DNA of 35,685 nucleotides from an uncultured Lachnospiraceae bacterium (GTDB taxonomy: Bacteria > Bacillota > Clostridia > Lachnospirales > Lachnospiraceae): the NCBI GenBank assembly GCA_900550285.1, contig URRW01000024.1:1-35685 (forward strand), given 5' to 3'. How positions within the stretch are numbered: position 1 is the first letter of the stretch; every line of letters begins with the position of its first letter. Under the pieces are notes generated by a model that had not been told where the DNA came from, did no database searches, and worked only from the letters and a program-made list of their open reading frames with translations. Below are positions 23,489-30,758 of this stretch, one piece after another. The position numbers and the translations under genes are program-made.

Positions 23489-25393
23489 TTATTTCTTTTT
23501 CTTATGCACGTTCCGGATCGTCTTTTTCTTGCGGGGCGCATTTTTCTTCTGTTCCTGCTGCTGTTTTGACACAAGGCTCATCGTCTTTTTGTCGTTCTGG
23601 CGCGGGCGGATGAGGCATTTTTCGCCGTAGCCGATCAGATCCGTCCGCTTTGCGAGGGTCAGGGCTTCCACCACAAGGTCATAATTTTTCGGGTTCCGGT
23701 ACTGGATCAGCGCGCGCTGCATGGCTTTTTCATGGGGATTTTTTGCCACATAGACAGGCTGCATCGTGCGGGGATCCACTCCGGTGTAGTACATGCAGGT
23801 GGAAATGGTGGACGGCGTCGGATAAAAATCCTGTACCTGCTGGGGCATGTAGCCCAGATCCCGCAGAAATTCCGAAAGCTCCACGGCTTCCTTTAAGGTA
23901 GAGCCGGGATGGGAGGACATGAGATAGGGAACCAGATACTGTTTTTTCTGCAGCTTGGCGTTCATATCCTCATATTCCTTGACAAAGCGTTTATACACCG
24001 ATACGCGGGGCTTTCCCATTTTTTCGAGTACCGCATCGGAAATATGCTCCGGAGCCACCTTGAGCTGGCCGCTGACATGGTGTTCGCACAGCTCCTGCAA
24101 AAAGGTTTTGTCCGGATCGTTGACCAGGTAATCAAACCGCAGCCCGGAGCGGATAAAGACTTTTTTTACGCCGGGGAGCGCCCGCAGCTTCCGAAGAAGG
24201 GCAAGATAGTCGGAGTGGTCGATTTTTAAATTTTTGCAGGGCGTCGGGAAGAGGCACTGTCTGTCCGGGCAGACGCCGGCTTTCATCTGCTTTTCGCAGG
24301 CGGGGGCGCGGAAATTGGCGGTCGGGCCGCCTACGTCGTGGATATAGCCCTTAAAATCAGGCTCCTTGATAAAGTGCTCCGCTTCCTCCACGATGGATTC
24401 ATGGCTTCTGGTCTGGATGATCCGCCCCTGATGGAAGGTCAGGGCGCAGAAGCTGCAGCCGCCGTAGCAGCCCCGGTTGCTGACGAGGCTGTATTTGACT
24501 TCCTCGATGGCGGGAACACCGCCCAGCGCCTCGTAGGAGGGATGGTAGGTGCGCATATAGGGCAGGGCGTATACGCTGTCCATTTCGTTTGTGCTCAAAG
24601 GCTTGGAGGCGGGATTCTGCACGACCAAAACGCCGTTGTCATATTCCTCCGTCAGGCGTTTCCCGCGGAAGGGATCGGTGTTCTGATATTGGATATAAAA
24701 GCTTTTTGCATAATTTAGCTTGTCTGCCAAAAGCTCCCGGTAGGAGGGCAGGGACAGCGCGTCGTAGACGTCCTCTTTTTTCGTTGCTTTGTAAACGGTT
24801 CCCGGAATAAAGGTCACATCCCTGATGTCCAGACCGCTGTTGAGCGCTTCCGCGATTTCCACAATACTCCGTTCGCCCATGCCGTACATCAGAAGGTCTG
24901 CGCCGGATTCGATCAAAATGGAGGGCTTTAGCTTATCCGACCAGTAGTCGTAATGGGCAAGCCGCCGCAGGCTGGCTTCAATCCCGCCGATCATAATGGG
25001 AACGTCGGGATATGCCCTGCGGATCAGCTTACAGTAAACGGTAGTGGCATAATCGGGGCGTTTTCCCATGACGCCGCCGGGAGTAAAGGCGTCTTTTTCC
25101 CTGCGCCGTTTGGAAACGGAGTAATGGTTTACCATGGAGTCCATATTTCCGCCGGTGACTAAAAAGCCGAGGCGGGGCGCTCCGTAAATTTTGATGCTGG
25201 AAGGATCCTTCCAGTCAGGCTGGGAGATGATCCCGACAGAAAAGCCGTTGGCGGTCAGCACGCGGCTGATGATGGCGTGCCCGAAAGAGGGGTGATCCAC
25301 ATAGGCGTCCCCGATCACATAGACGAAATCAAACTGTTCGATCTGCCGGTCTTCCATATCCTTCCGGCAGATGGGTAAAAATCCTGTATCCAT
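23489..25393 (-). CDS. YgiQ-family radical SAM protein
   Basis: The protein is 634 residues, normal for the family. It has the N-terminal YgiQ domain (FVYVIGDAYVDHPSFGHAII, IGGIEASLRRLAHYDYWSD), then the radical SAM core with the CxxxCxxC cluster C309, C313, C316 in SNRGCYGGCSFCALTFHQGR. The C-terminal part has VAPEHISDAVLEKMGKP, VPYLMSSHPGS and QDFYPTPSTISTCMYYTG, and a basic lysine/arginine-rich tail that may bind nucleic acid. The reaction of YgiQ proteins is unknown; they are widespread in anaerobes. GAGG lies about 6 bases before ATG 25393. It is a single gene, convergent with the HipA-like pair. Confidence 0.92.
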   Translation of the reverse strand: MDTGFLPICRKDMEDRQIEQFDFVYVIGDAYVDHPSFGHAIISRVLTANGFSVGIISQPDWKDPSSIKIYGAPRLGFLVTGGNMDSMVNHYSVSKRRREKDAFTPGGVMGKRPDYATTVYCKLIRRAYPDVPIMIGGIEASLRRLAHYDYWSDKLKPSILIESGADLLMYGMGERSIVEIAEALNSGLDIRDVTFIPGTVYKATKKEDVYDALSLPSYRELLADKLNYAKSFYIQYQNTDPFRGKRLTEEYDNGVLVVQNPASKPLSTNEMDSVYALPYMRTYHPSYEALGGVPAIEEVKYSLVSNRGCYGGCSFCALTFHQGRIIQTRSHESIVEEAEHFIKEPDFKGYIHDVGGPTANFRAPACEKQMKAGVCPDRQCLFPTPCKNLKIDHSDYLALLRKLRALPGVKKVFIRSGLRFDYLVNDPDKTFLQELCEHHVSGQLKVAPEHISDAVLEKMGKPRVSVYKRFVKEYEDMNAKLQKKQYLVPYLMSSHPGSTLKEAVELSEFLRDLGYMPQQVQDFYPTPSTISTCMYYTGVDPRTMQPVYVAKNPHEKAMQRALIQYRNPKNYDLVVEALTLAKRTDLIGYGEKCLIRPRQNDKKTMSLVSKQQQEQKKNAPRKKKTIRNVHKKKK

Positions 25394-25417
25394 AAAAACC
25401 TCATTTCCGATGAAAAT

Positions 25418-25446
25418 ATCATAGTCTGCATAGATAGTTTAAAGAA
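25418..25446 (-). promoter_or_regulatory. Possible promoter of the radical SAM gene
   Basis: On the minus strand TTCTTT (25446-25441), a 17-bp spacer and TATGAT (25423-25418), 25 bp before the start codon. The -35 matches consensus poorly. Confidence 0.35.
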
Positions 25447-25469
25447 AATCCGGAGTAAATGCAATAAAA

Positions 25470-25632
25470 ATCGCCGCGGATGCAGCAGATGTGCCCGACA
25501 CGGGCATCCGGCTGCAAATTCTCCTTCGCTCGCCAGTCGGCTTGCGGAAAACCCCCGCCGCCCGCAGACAACGCCAAGCCGGAGGATAGCGGCGGGCAAA
25601 ACGATTCCCTATGGACATCTGCGCAGCGGTAA
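25470..25632. repeat. Imperfect palindromic intergenic element between radical SAM and esterase genes
   Basis: The 315-bp gap 25394-25708 holds no gene. GCAGATGT (25485-25492) pairs with ACATCTGC (25615-25622). Nested inside are TGCCCG/CGGGCA (about 25492-25506), CGGCTTG/CAAGCCG, and CCCGCCGC/GCGGCGGG. The segment around 25516-25535 (AATTCTCCTTCGCTCGCC) closely resembles part of the large palindrome at 28499-28775 (AATTCCCCTTCGCTCAGG), so the two may belong to one dispersed family. The right arm overlaps the -35 of the esterase promoter. Confidence 0.6.
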
Positions 25633-25640
25633 AATATAAT
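25612..25640 (+). promoter_or_regulatory. Sigma-A promoter of the esterase - AraC operon
   Basis: TGGACA (25612-25617), a 17-bp spacer and consensus TATAAT (25635-25640). The -35 lies in the right arm of the palindromic element described at 25470-25632. The first gene starts 69 bp downstream. Confidence 0.75.
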
Positions 25641-25708
25641 AAACCCGTAGGCTGCTTGAAAACGACGGGATTTCAAAGGAAAAGAGCAGAAACAGAAAGA
25701 GGGATACG

Positions 25709-26530
25709 ATGATACACGAAAAAATTGATGTGAGAAACGGGGGCTCCATGGAATATGCCGCCCTGTATACGTACATACTGGACGATTCGCCGGAGATCGG
25801 GATTTCCAAAAGACCGGCGGTGATCGTCTGTCCGGGCGGCGGCTATGGAATGACCTCCGACCGGGAAGCGGAGATCATAGCGATGCAGTTTTGCGCAATG
25901 GGCTATCACGCGGCGGTGCTGCGGTATTCGGTGGCTCCGGCGCGGTTCCCGGCGGCGTTTTTAGAGCTTGGGAAAGCGGTGCAGACGATGCGCCAGAACG
26001 CAGGAAAATGGCATGTTGACCCGGAACGGATCGTGATCTGCGGCTTTTCCGCAGGCGGGCATATGGCGGGAAGCTACGGCACATTCTGGGCGGAGGACTG
26101 GGCAGGGCAGGCGCTTGGGGCAGATTGGGAGCAGCTGCGTCCAAACGGCATGATTTTGTGCTATCCGGTCATCACGTCGGGCAGCTATGCCCATGCGGAT
26201 TCCTTCAAAAACCTTCTGGGGGATGAATATGAGGCGAAAAAGGAATCGCTTTCGCTGGAAAAGCATGTGAATGAAAATGTGCCCCGCACCTTTTTGTGGC
26301 ATACGGCGGAGGATGACTGCGTCCCGGTGCAGAATTCGCTTTTGTATGCGGCTGAGCTGGCGGCGCATCACATTCCGGTGGAGCTGCATATTTTTGAAAA
26401 GGGCGGGCACGGGCTGTCGCTGGGCAGCAGGCTGACGTGCAATAAGGACGGCTATGGGCTGAATCCCGCCTGCGGAAAGTGGCTGGATCTGGTGCACACA
26501 TGGATGGAGAACTGGCTTTTGGAGGGATGA
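25709..26530 (+). CDS. Alpha/beta-hydrolase (acetyl-esterase / BD-FAE-like)
   Basis: The protein is 273 residues without a signal peptide, so it is cytoplasmic. It shows the esterase oxyanion segment VIVCPGGGYGMTSDRE (about residues 38-53), the nucleophile elbow G-F-S-A-G-G-H with Ser114, an acid residue in TAEDDCVP (D202 or D203), and the catalytic histidine in GGHGLS (H234). Relatives remove acetyl or feruloyl groups from carbohydrates. The gene starts after GAAAGAGGG and is followed directly by an AraC regulator, whose ribosome binding site overlaps its stop codon. In the context of sugar oxidoreductases it probably de-esterifies an imported sugar derivative; that is an inference. Confidence 0.88.
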   Translation: MIHEKIDVRNGGSMEYAALYTYILDDSPEIGISKRPAVIVCPGGGYGMTSDREAEIIAMQFCAMGYHAAVLRYSVAPARFPAAFLELGKAVQTMRQNAGKWHVDPERIVICGFSAGGHMAGSYGTFWAEDWAGQALGADWEQLRPNGMILCYPVITSGSYAHADSFKNLLGDEYEAKKESLSLEKHVNENVPRTFLWHTAEDDCVPVQNSLLYAAELAAHHIPVELHIFEKGGHGLSLGSRLTCNKDGYGLNPACGKWLDLVHTWMENWLLEG

Positions 26531-26533
26531 GTG

Positions 26534-27370
26534 ATGATCGCCCATGAGCTGAGCCTTTATGAGCAGAAAATATTGAGCGACCGGGAATTTCCGGTGCAGG
26601 TATTTATGAACCGGCCGCAGGGGAAGTGCCAGTATTTTGACATGCACTGGCATGAGCACATCGAGCTGCATTATGTATTGGAGGGGGAAACGAAGATCCA
26701 GTTAAATCAGGAGATCGTTTCGGCGCGAAAGGGCAGCCTTGTGATCGCAAACAGCAACGTGCTGCACGCGGGCTTTTCAGAGGAAACCGGCGGCGCGATG
26801 CTCGTGATGATCTTTGAAATGGGCGCGCTTTCCGGGGAGCTGGCGGAAAAAAATATCATTTTCCAGCCGATCATCCGGGATGATGAGCGGATCGGCGAGC
26901 TGATGCGGCAGATTTATGAGGAGCAGGAAAAGCGGGAAACGGGCTGGAAGCTGGCGTGCAAGGGAGCGCTTCTTTCACTGGTCTGCTATCTGGCGCGCCA
27001 CTATGCGCAGGAAGAGCTGACAGACCGGGAGAGTATGCGGCGGCGCAAAAATCTGGAGCGGCTAAATACTGCCCTCCAATATATCGAGGCGAATTATCCG
27101 CAGAACATCAGCAACGGGGAGCTGGCGGAGCTGGTGCATTTGAGCAGCGACCGGTTTAACCATCTGTTCCGAGAAAGCGTGGGAACCGCGCCGCTTCATT
27201 ATATCAACGAGGTGCGCCTGAAAAAAGCGATGAACCTGCTGAAAAACGGGGAATACACGGCGGCGCAGGTGGCGGACGCGGTGGGCTTTTCAGATTATAA
27301 TAATTTCGGGCGGCTGTTCCGGCGCTATTTCGGGTGCACGCCGATGGAAGCGCGGAAAACACAAAATTAA
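26534..27370 (+). CDS. AraC family transcriptional regulator
   Basis: The protein is 278 residues. It has an N-terminal cupin sensor domain with the metal-like M-H-W-H-E-H-I-E-L motif (about residues 37-45) and V-L-E-G, a linker, and a C-terminal pair of helix-turn-helix motifs: ISNGELAELVHLSSDRFNHLF and AAQVADAVGFSDYNNFGRLFRRYFGCTP. The ATG at 26534 is 7 bases from GGAGGG (26521-26526); a GTG at 26531 is closer to that site. The stop of the esterase gene lies 3 bases upstream, so the two are co-expressed. A strong terminator follows. It probably controls this operon, the downstream dehydrogenase genes, or both. Confidence 0.92.
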   Translation: MIAHELSLYEQKILSDREFPVQVFMNRPQGKCQYFDMHWHEHIELHYVLEGETKIQLNQEIVSARKGSLVIANSNVLHAGFSEETGGAMLVMIFEMGALSGELAEKNIIFQPIIRDDERIGELMRQIYEEQEKRETGWKLACKGALLSLVCYLARHYAQEELTDRESMRRRKNLERLNTALQYIEANYPQNISNGELAELVHLSSDRFNHLFRESVGTAPLHYINEVRLKKAMNLLKNGEYTAAQVADAVGFSDYNNFGRLFRRYFGCTPMEARKTQN

Positions 27371-27393
27371 AAACAGCAGAATTGTATGAGGAT

Positions 27394-27430
27394 ACAGCAG
27401 GGAAAGGCTATCTTTTCCCTGCTGTTTTAT
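27394..27430 (+). terminator. Intrinsic terminator after the AraC-type gene
   Basis: ACAGCAGGGAAA (27394-27405) pairs perfectly with TTTCCCTGCTGT (27414-27425), followed by TTTTATTTAT. It ends the esterase-regulator operon; the next gene starts 82 bp later and must have its own promoter in the AT-rich stretch 27431-27490, where I could not pick a clear one. Confidence 0.88.
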
Positions 27431-27511
27431 TTATAGTAAATGTGAACAGGGAAAAAAGAAAAAAATAAGTAAAATCATAAAATATCACAATAAAAGCAGG
27501 AGGATTCAAGA

Positions 27512-28483
27512 ATGAAACTGGGCGTATTTACAGTTGTTTTGGGAGATCTGCCGTTGGACGAGGCGTGCAGCTTTCTGGCGGAAAACGGCGTGCAGATGGT
27601 GGAGATCGGCTGCGGCGGATTTCCGGGGAAGGCGCACTGCGATGCGGCAGAGCTTCTGTCAGACGATGAAAAGTGCAGAAAATTTGCGGACACGATCAAA
27701 AAGCACGGGCTGGAGATCAGCGCCCTGAGCAGCCACGGCAATATGGTGCATCCGGACAAGGCGATCGCGAAAGCCTTTGACGACGATCTGACAAACGCCA
27801 TCCTTTTGGCGGAAAAGCTGGGCGTTCCGGTGGTAAACACCTTTTCCGGCTGTCCGGGAGGAAGCCCGGAGGACAAAACGCCGAACTGGGTGACCTGCCC
27901 GTGGCCGGATGATTTTTCACATATTCTGGATTATCAGTGGAACGAGGTGCTGATCCCTTACTGGAAAGAAAAGACAGCGTTTGCAAGGGCGCACGGCGTT
28001 CATAAGATCGCGCTGGAGCTGCATCCGGGCTTTTGCGTTTACAATACAAAGACGCTGCTTCGCCTGCGCGAGGCGGTAGGGCCGGAGATCGGCGCAAACT
28101 TTGATCCCAGCCATCTGATCTGGCAGGGCATGGATCCCGTGACCTGCATCCGCGAGCTTGGAAAGGCGGGGGCGCTGTTCCATTTCCATGCAAAGGATAC
28201 GAAGGTGGATGCGGCAAATACCGCGTTAAACGGTGTTTTGGATACCGTGCACTACGGGAAGGAGCTGGAACGCTCGTGGATTTTCCGTTCCGTAGGATAC
28301 GGACACGGGGAGGAATACTGGAAGGCGATCGCCTCCGAACTGCGGCTTGCAGGCTATGATTACGCGATCAGCATCGAGCATGAGGACAGCCTGATGTCCG
28401 GCAGAGAAGGACTGTTAAAGGCGATCCAGTGCCTGAAAAATTCTCTGATTTTCGAGGACAGGGGCAGCATGTTCTGGGCATAG
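27512..28483 (+). CDS. Sugar phosphate isomerase/epimerase-like TIM-barrel protein
   Basis: The protein is 323 residues, larger than the other two barrel proteins in this cluster. It belongs to the xylose-isomerase-like (AP endonuclease 2) superfamily. The metal-binding set is visible: E169 in IALELHPG, D198 in ANFDPSH, H226 in FHFHAKD and E289 in SIEHED. Members include epimerases, isomerases, dehydratases and lyases acting on keto-sugars. A good AGGAGG site lies about 9 bases before ATG. It is the first gene of the second dehydrogenase/isomerase series and is separated from the next gene by a 327-bp gap filled by a large palindrome. The substrate is unknown. Confidence 0.85.
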   Translation: MKLGVFTVVLGDLPLDEACSFLAENGVQMVEIGCGGFPGKAHCDAAELLSDDEKCRKFADTIKKHGLEISALSSHGNMVHPDKAIAKAFDDDLTNAILLAEKLGVPVVNTFSGCPGGSPEDKTPNWVTCPWPDDFSHILDYQWNEVLIPYWKEKTAFARAHGVHKIALELHPGFCVYNTKTLLRLREAVGPEIGANFDPSHLIWQGMDPVTCIRELGKAGALFHFHAKDTKVDAANTALNGVLDTVHYGKELERSWIFRSVGYGHGEEYWKAIASELRLAGYDYAISIEHEDSLMSGREGLLKAIQCLKNSLIFEDRGSMFWA

Positions 28484-28498
28484 CGCGCAAAAATTGCT

Positions 28499-28775
28499 TT
28501 GTCAGGGGTCTGCCTGCCCGCCGCACAGCCTGTGGCTGCCCCGGCGCTTTGGCAGACGCTGCCTTCGCTCACTGGGAATTTTATACCCAATATGCAAAGC
28601 ATTCCGAAACGCAGTCGGACCGGTCAAACTCACGCAGCCTGCGGCTGCGCTCAGACAAGTCCCGGTCCGGCTGCCGGAATGCATTGCATATTGGGAAAAT
28701 TCCCCTTCGCTCAGGAGGCGTCTGCCAAAGCGCCAGAGCAGCCACAGGCTGTGCGGCGGGCAGGCTCCCTGACAA
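28499..28775. repeat. Large (277-bp) near-perfect palindrome, MITE-like
   Basis: Two arms of about 130 bp face each other. The left arm begins TTGTCAGGG (28499) and the right arm ends CCCTGACAA (28775). Between these, long runs match in inverted order: CTGCCCGCCGCACAGCCTGT in the left arm against its complement in the right, then GGCGCTTTGGCAGACGC, GAATTTT, CCCAATATGCAA and GCATTCCG. The centre is GCAGCC-TGC-GGCTGC at 28634-28648. The element fills the gap between the barrel gene ending at 28483 and the dehydrogenase starting at 28811. It encodes no plausible protein. As RNA it would fold into one very long hairpin. Confidence 0.88.
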
Positions 28776-28784
28776 GGAGGCGGT

Positions 28785-28814
28785 ATGATGAAAAGAATGG
28801 AGAGAGAGACATGA
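28785..28814 (+). CDS. Possible nine-codon leader peptide overlapping the dehydrogenase start
   Basis: An AAGGAGG site at 28774-28780 is followed 4 bases later by ATGATG. The frame runs nine codons and stops with TGA inside the ATG of the dehydrogenase (ATGA at 28811-28814). The arrangement would couple translation of the two. It may also be chance, since the dehydrogenase has its own weaker GGAG site. Confidence 0.3.
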   Translation: MMKRMERET

Positions 28815-29860
28815 AACATAGAATTGCAATGGTCGGGTTCGGCGGGATGGCGAACTGGCATTATGATCTGATCCAGACGATCGAAGGTCTGGAGGTGGCG
28901 GGAATCTGGGATATTAAGGAGGAACGCCGGGAGTATGCGCGTAGGAAGGGCGTGCACGTTTATGAGAGCATGGACGATCTGCTGGCGGATGAAAGCACGG
29001 ATCTTGTCCTTGCGGCAACGCCGAACGACGTTCATAAGGAGATCGCGGTGCGCGCGATGGAGGCGGGCAAAAACGTGGTTTCCGAAAAGCCCGTAACCCT
29101 CTGTTCTGCGGATCTTGCGGTAATGCGGGAAGCGGCGGAGCGGACGGGGAAATTTTTTACGGTGCATCAGAACAGACGCTGGGACGAGGATTTTCTGACG
29201 GTAAAAAATGTTCTGGCGCAGGGAAAGCTGGGCGAGATATTCCGGATCGAATCGAGGGTACACGGTTCCCGCGGGATCCCGGGCGACTGGCGGCAGGAGC
29301 CGGAGCACGGCGGCGGGATGGTGCTGGACTGGGGCGTGCACCTTTTGGATCAGGCGCTTTTATTTTTCCCCGGCAAGAAGCTGAAAACGGTTTACGCGAC
29401 GCTGACGAATGTGACAAACCAGCTGGTAGATGACGGATTTTCGGCGGATCTGGGCTTTGAAAACGGCGTGCATGTGCTGGTTGAGGTAGGAACGAGCAAC
29501 TTTATCTCCCTGCCCCGCTGGTATGTGCTGGGCGCAGACGGAAGCGCGGTTATCGAAGATTTTGGACGGGACGGCAAAATCGTGTGCGCGACGGGCGCAG
29601 ACGAGGGCGACGTGGTTCCGGTGATCACGGCGGCAGGGCTTACCAAGACGATGGCGCCCCGCAGGGACGATACGATCCGCACAGAAGAGATGCCGTGGGC
29701 AGACAGTGACATCCGCGACTTCTACAAAAACGTGATGGCGGTGATCGAAGGAAAAGAGGAGCCGAGGATCAAGCTGGACGAGGTGGCAAGGGTTATGCGC
29801 CTGATGGAAGCAATTTTTGAATCCGCAAGGACAGAGCAGGTCGTGAGATTCGAGGGATAA
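28811..29860 (+). CDS. Gfo/Idh/MocA family dehydrogenase, paralogue of the gene at 1796
   Basis: The protein is 349 residues. It has the Rossmann motif GFGGMA, lysine K93 in the SEKPV signature, and H177 in LDWGVHLLDQ. The segments HQNRRWDEDF, ESRVHGSRG, GGGMVLDWGVHL and TAAGLTKTMAPR are shared almost word for word with the first dehydrogenase of the window, so these are paralogues of one subgroup. It oxidises an unknown sugar, polyol or glycoside with NAD(P). The start was set at 28811; the longer open frame back to 28499 runs through the palindrome and has no biological support. It is followed after 15 bp by a barrel protein, its probable pathway partner. Confidence 0.9.
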   Translation: MKHRIAMVGFGGMANWHYDLIQTIEGLEVAGIWDIKEERREYARRKGVHVYESMDDLLADESTDLVLAATPNDVHKEIAVRAMEAGKNVVSEKPVTLCSADLAVMREAAERTGKFFTVHQNRRWDEDFLTVKNVLAQGKLGEIFRIESRVHGSRGIPGDWRQEPEHGGGMVLDWGVHLLDQALLFFPGKKLKTVYATLTNVTNQLVDDGFSADLGFENGVHVLVEVGTSNFISLPRWYVLGADGSAVIEDFGRDGKIVCATGADEGDVVPVITAAGLTKTMAPRRDDTIRTEEMPWADSDIRDFYKNVMAVIEGKEEPRIKLDEVARVMRLMEAIFESARTEQVVRFEG

Positions 29861-29875
29861 AAAGGAGAGAGGGCT

Positions 29876-30643
29876 ATGGGACGGATACCGGTTGCGGCGC
29901 AGGTATATTCGGTGCGCGATGAAGCGGAGGCTGATTTTGAGAAAACGATGCACCGCCTTGCACAGATGGGCTATGACGGGGTGGAGCTGGCAGGAATGTA
30001 TGGAAAAAGCGCGGAAGAGATCGGTGCGGTTTTAAAGAAAGAAGGGCTTGCAGCGATCAGCGCGCACGTTCCCGTTGAGGAATTTGAAAAGGACATGGAG
30101 GGCACGCTGGACGCCTATGCGTCGCTGGGATGCAGATGGCTGGCGATTCCGTGGCTTTCCGAAGAAAGGCGGTTTGGCGCAGGGCGCTATCAGGAGACGC
30201 TTGCGCTGATCCGGGCGGTTTCGGAGGGCTGCAGACAGCGGGGGATGCGGCTTTTATACCACAATCATGATTTTGAGTTTCAAAAGACGCCGGAGGGCGT
30301 ATATCATCTGGATCAGCTGTATGCAGACGTGCCGGAAGAGGTGCTGGGCGCAGAGCCGGATCTGTGCTGGGTAAAGGTCGGCGGGGAGGATCCCTGCGCC
30401 TTTTTAAAGCGGTATGCGGGGCGCTGCCCGGTGCTCCACATGAAAGATTTTCGCAGGACGGACGCGGGCGCAGAGCTGGTATGCTTAGGCGACGGCGAGC
30501 TTGGCGTAAAAGAGGTTCTGGAAGCCGGGATTGCAGGCGGCGCGCAGTGGATCGTGATCGAACAGGACGACCACCCTTACGGGGAGCCGATGGCGGATAT
30601 GGAAAAGAGCCTCCGATTTTTGGAGCGCTGTGAAAAGGACTGA
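29876..30643 (+). CDS. Sugar phosphate isomerase/epimerase-like TIM-barrel protein
   Basis: The protein is 255 residues with the IolE-like variant of the metal site: L-L-Y-H-N-H-D-F-E-F (about residues 123-132), D-L-C-W-V-K-V-G-G-E-D-P, V-L-H-M-K-D-F and I-V-I-E-Q-D-D. It begins with IPVAAQVYSVRDEAE, typical of this subgroup, which includes inosose dehydratase-like and keto-sugar isomerase or hydrolase-like enzymes. A GGAGAGAGGG site precedes the ATG. It sits in one transcription unit with the dehydrogenase upstream. The chemistry likely acts on the keto product of that dehydrogenase; the substrate is not known. Confidence 0.87.
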   Translation: MGRIPVAAQVYSVRDEAEADFEKTMHRLAQMGYDGVELAGMYGKSAEEIGAVLKKEGLAAISAHVPVEEFEKDMEGTLDAYASLGCRWLAIPWLSEERRFGAGRYQETLALIRAVSEGCRQRGMRLLYHNHDFEFQKTPEGVYHLDQLYADVPEEVLGAEPDLCWVKVGGEDPCAFLKRYAGRCPVLHMKDFRRTDAGAELVCLGDGELGVKEVLEAGIAGGAQWIVIEQDDHPYGEPMADMEKSLRFLERCEKD

Positions 30644-30667
30644 GTACGGAAAGTTATTATTTGTGCA

Positions 30668-30743
30668 GGAGCGTCGCAAATAGCCGGAAGGGCAGACGGG
30701 AAAGCGCGTCCGCGTTTTCCGTTCGCCTTGCCGCTTACGCTCC
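30668..30743. repeat. Small imperfect palindrome between barrel and dehydrogenase genes
   Basis: GGAGCGT (30668-30674) pairs with ACGCTCC (30737-30743). Inside, AAGGGCAGACGGGAAA pairs imperfectly with TTTTCCGTTCGCCTT around a GCGC/GCG-rich centre. The element fills most of the 115-bp gap and ends 6 bp before the ribosome binding site of the next gene. Confidence 0.65.
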
Positions 30744-30758
30744 GGAATGGAGGTTAAC

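Noticed and set aside
25080..25100. AAAGGCGTC segment inside the radical SAM gene as a fourth ANTAR hexaloop
   Set aside because: It is within coding sequence and its flanks do not pair to close the loop.
28499..28810. N-terminal extension of the dehydrogenase by 104 codons
   Set aside because: The open frame merely crosses the palindrome. The Rossmann fold begins right after the ATG at 28811, as in its paralogues.
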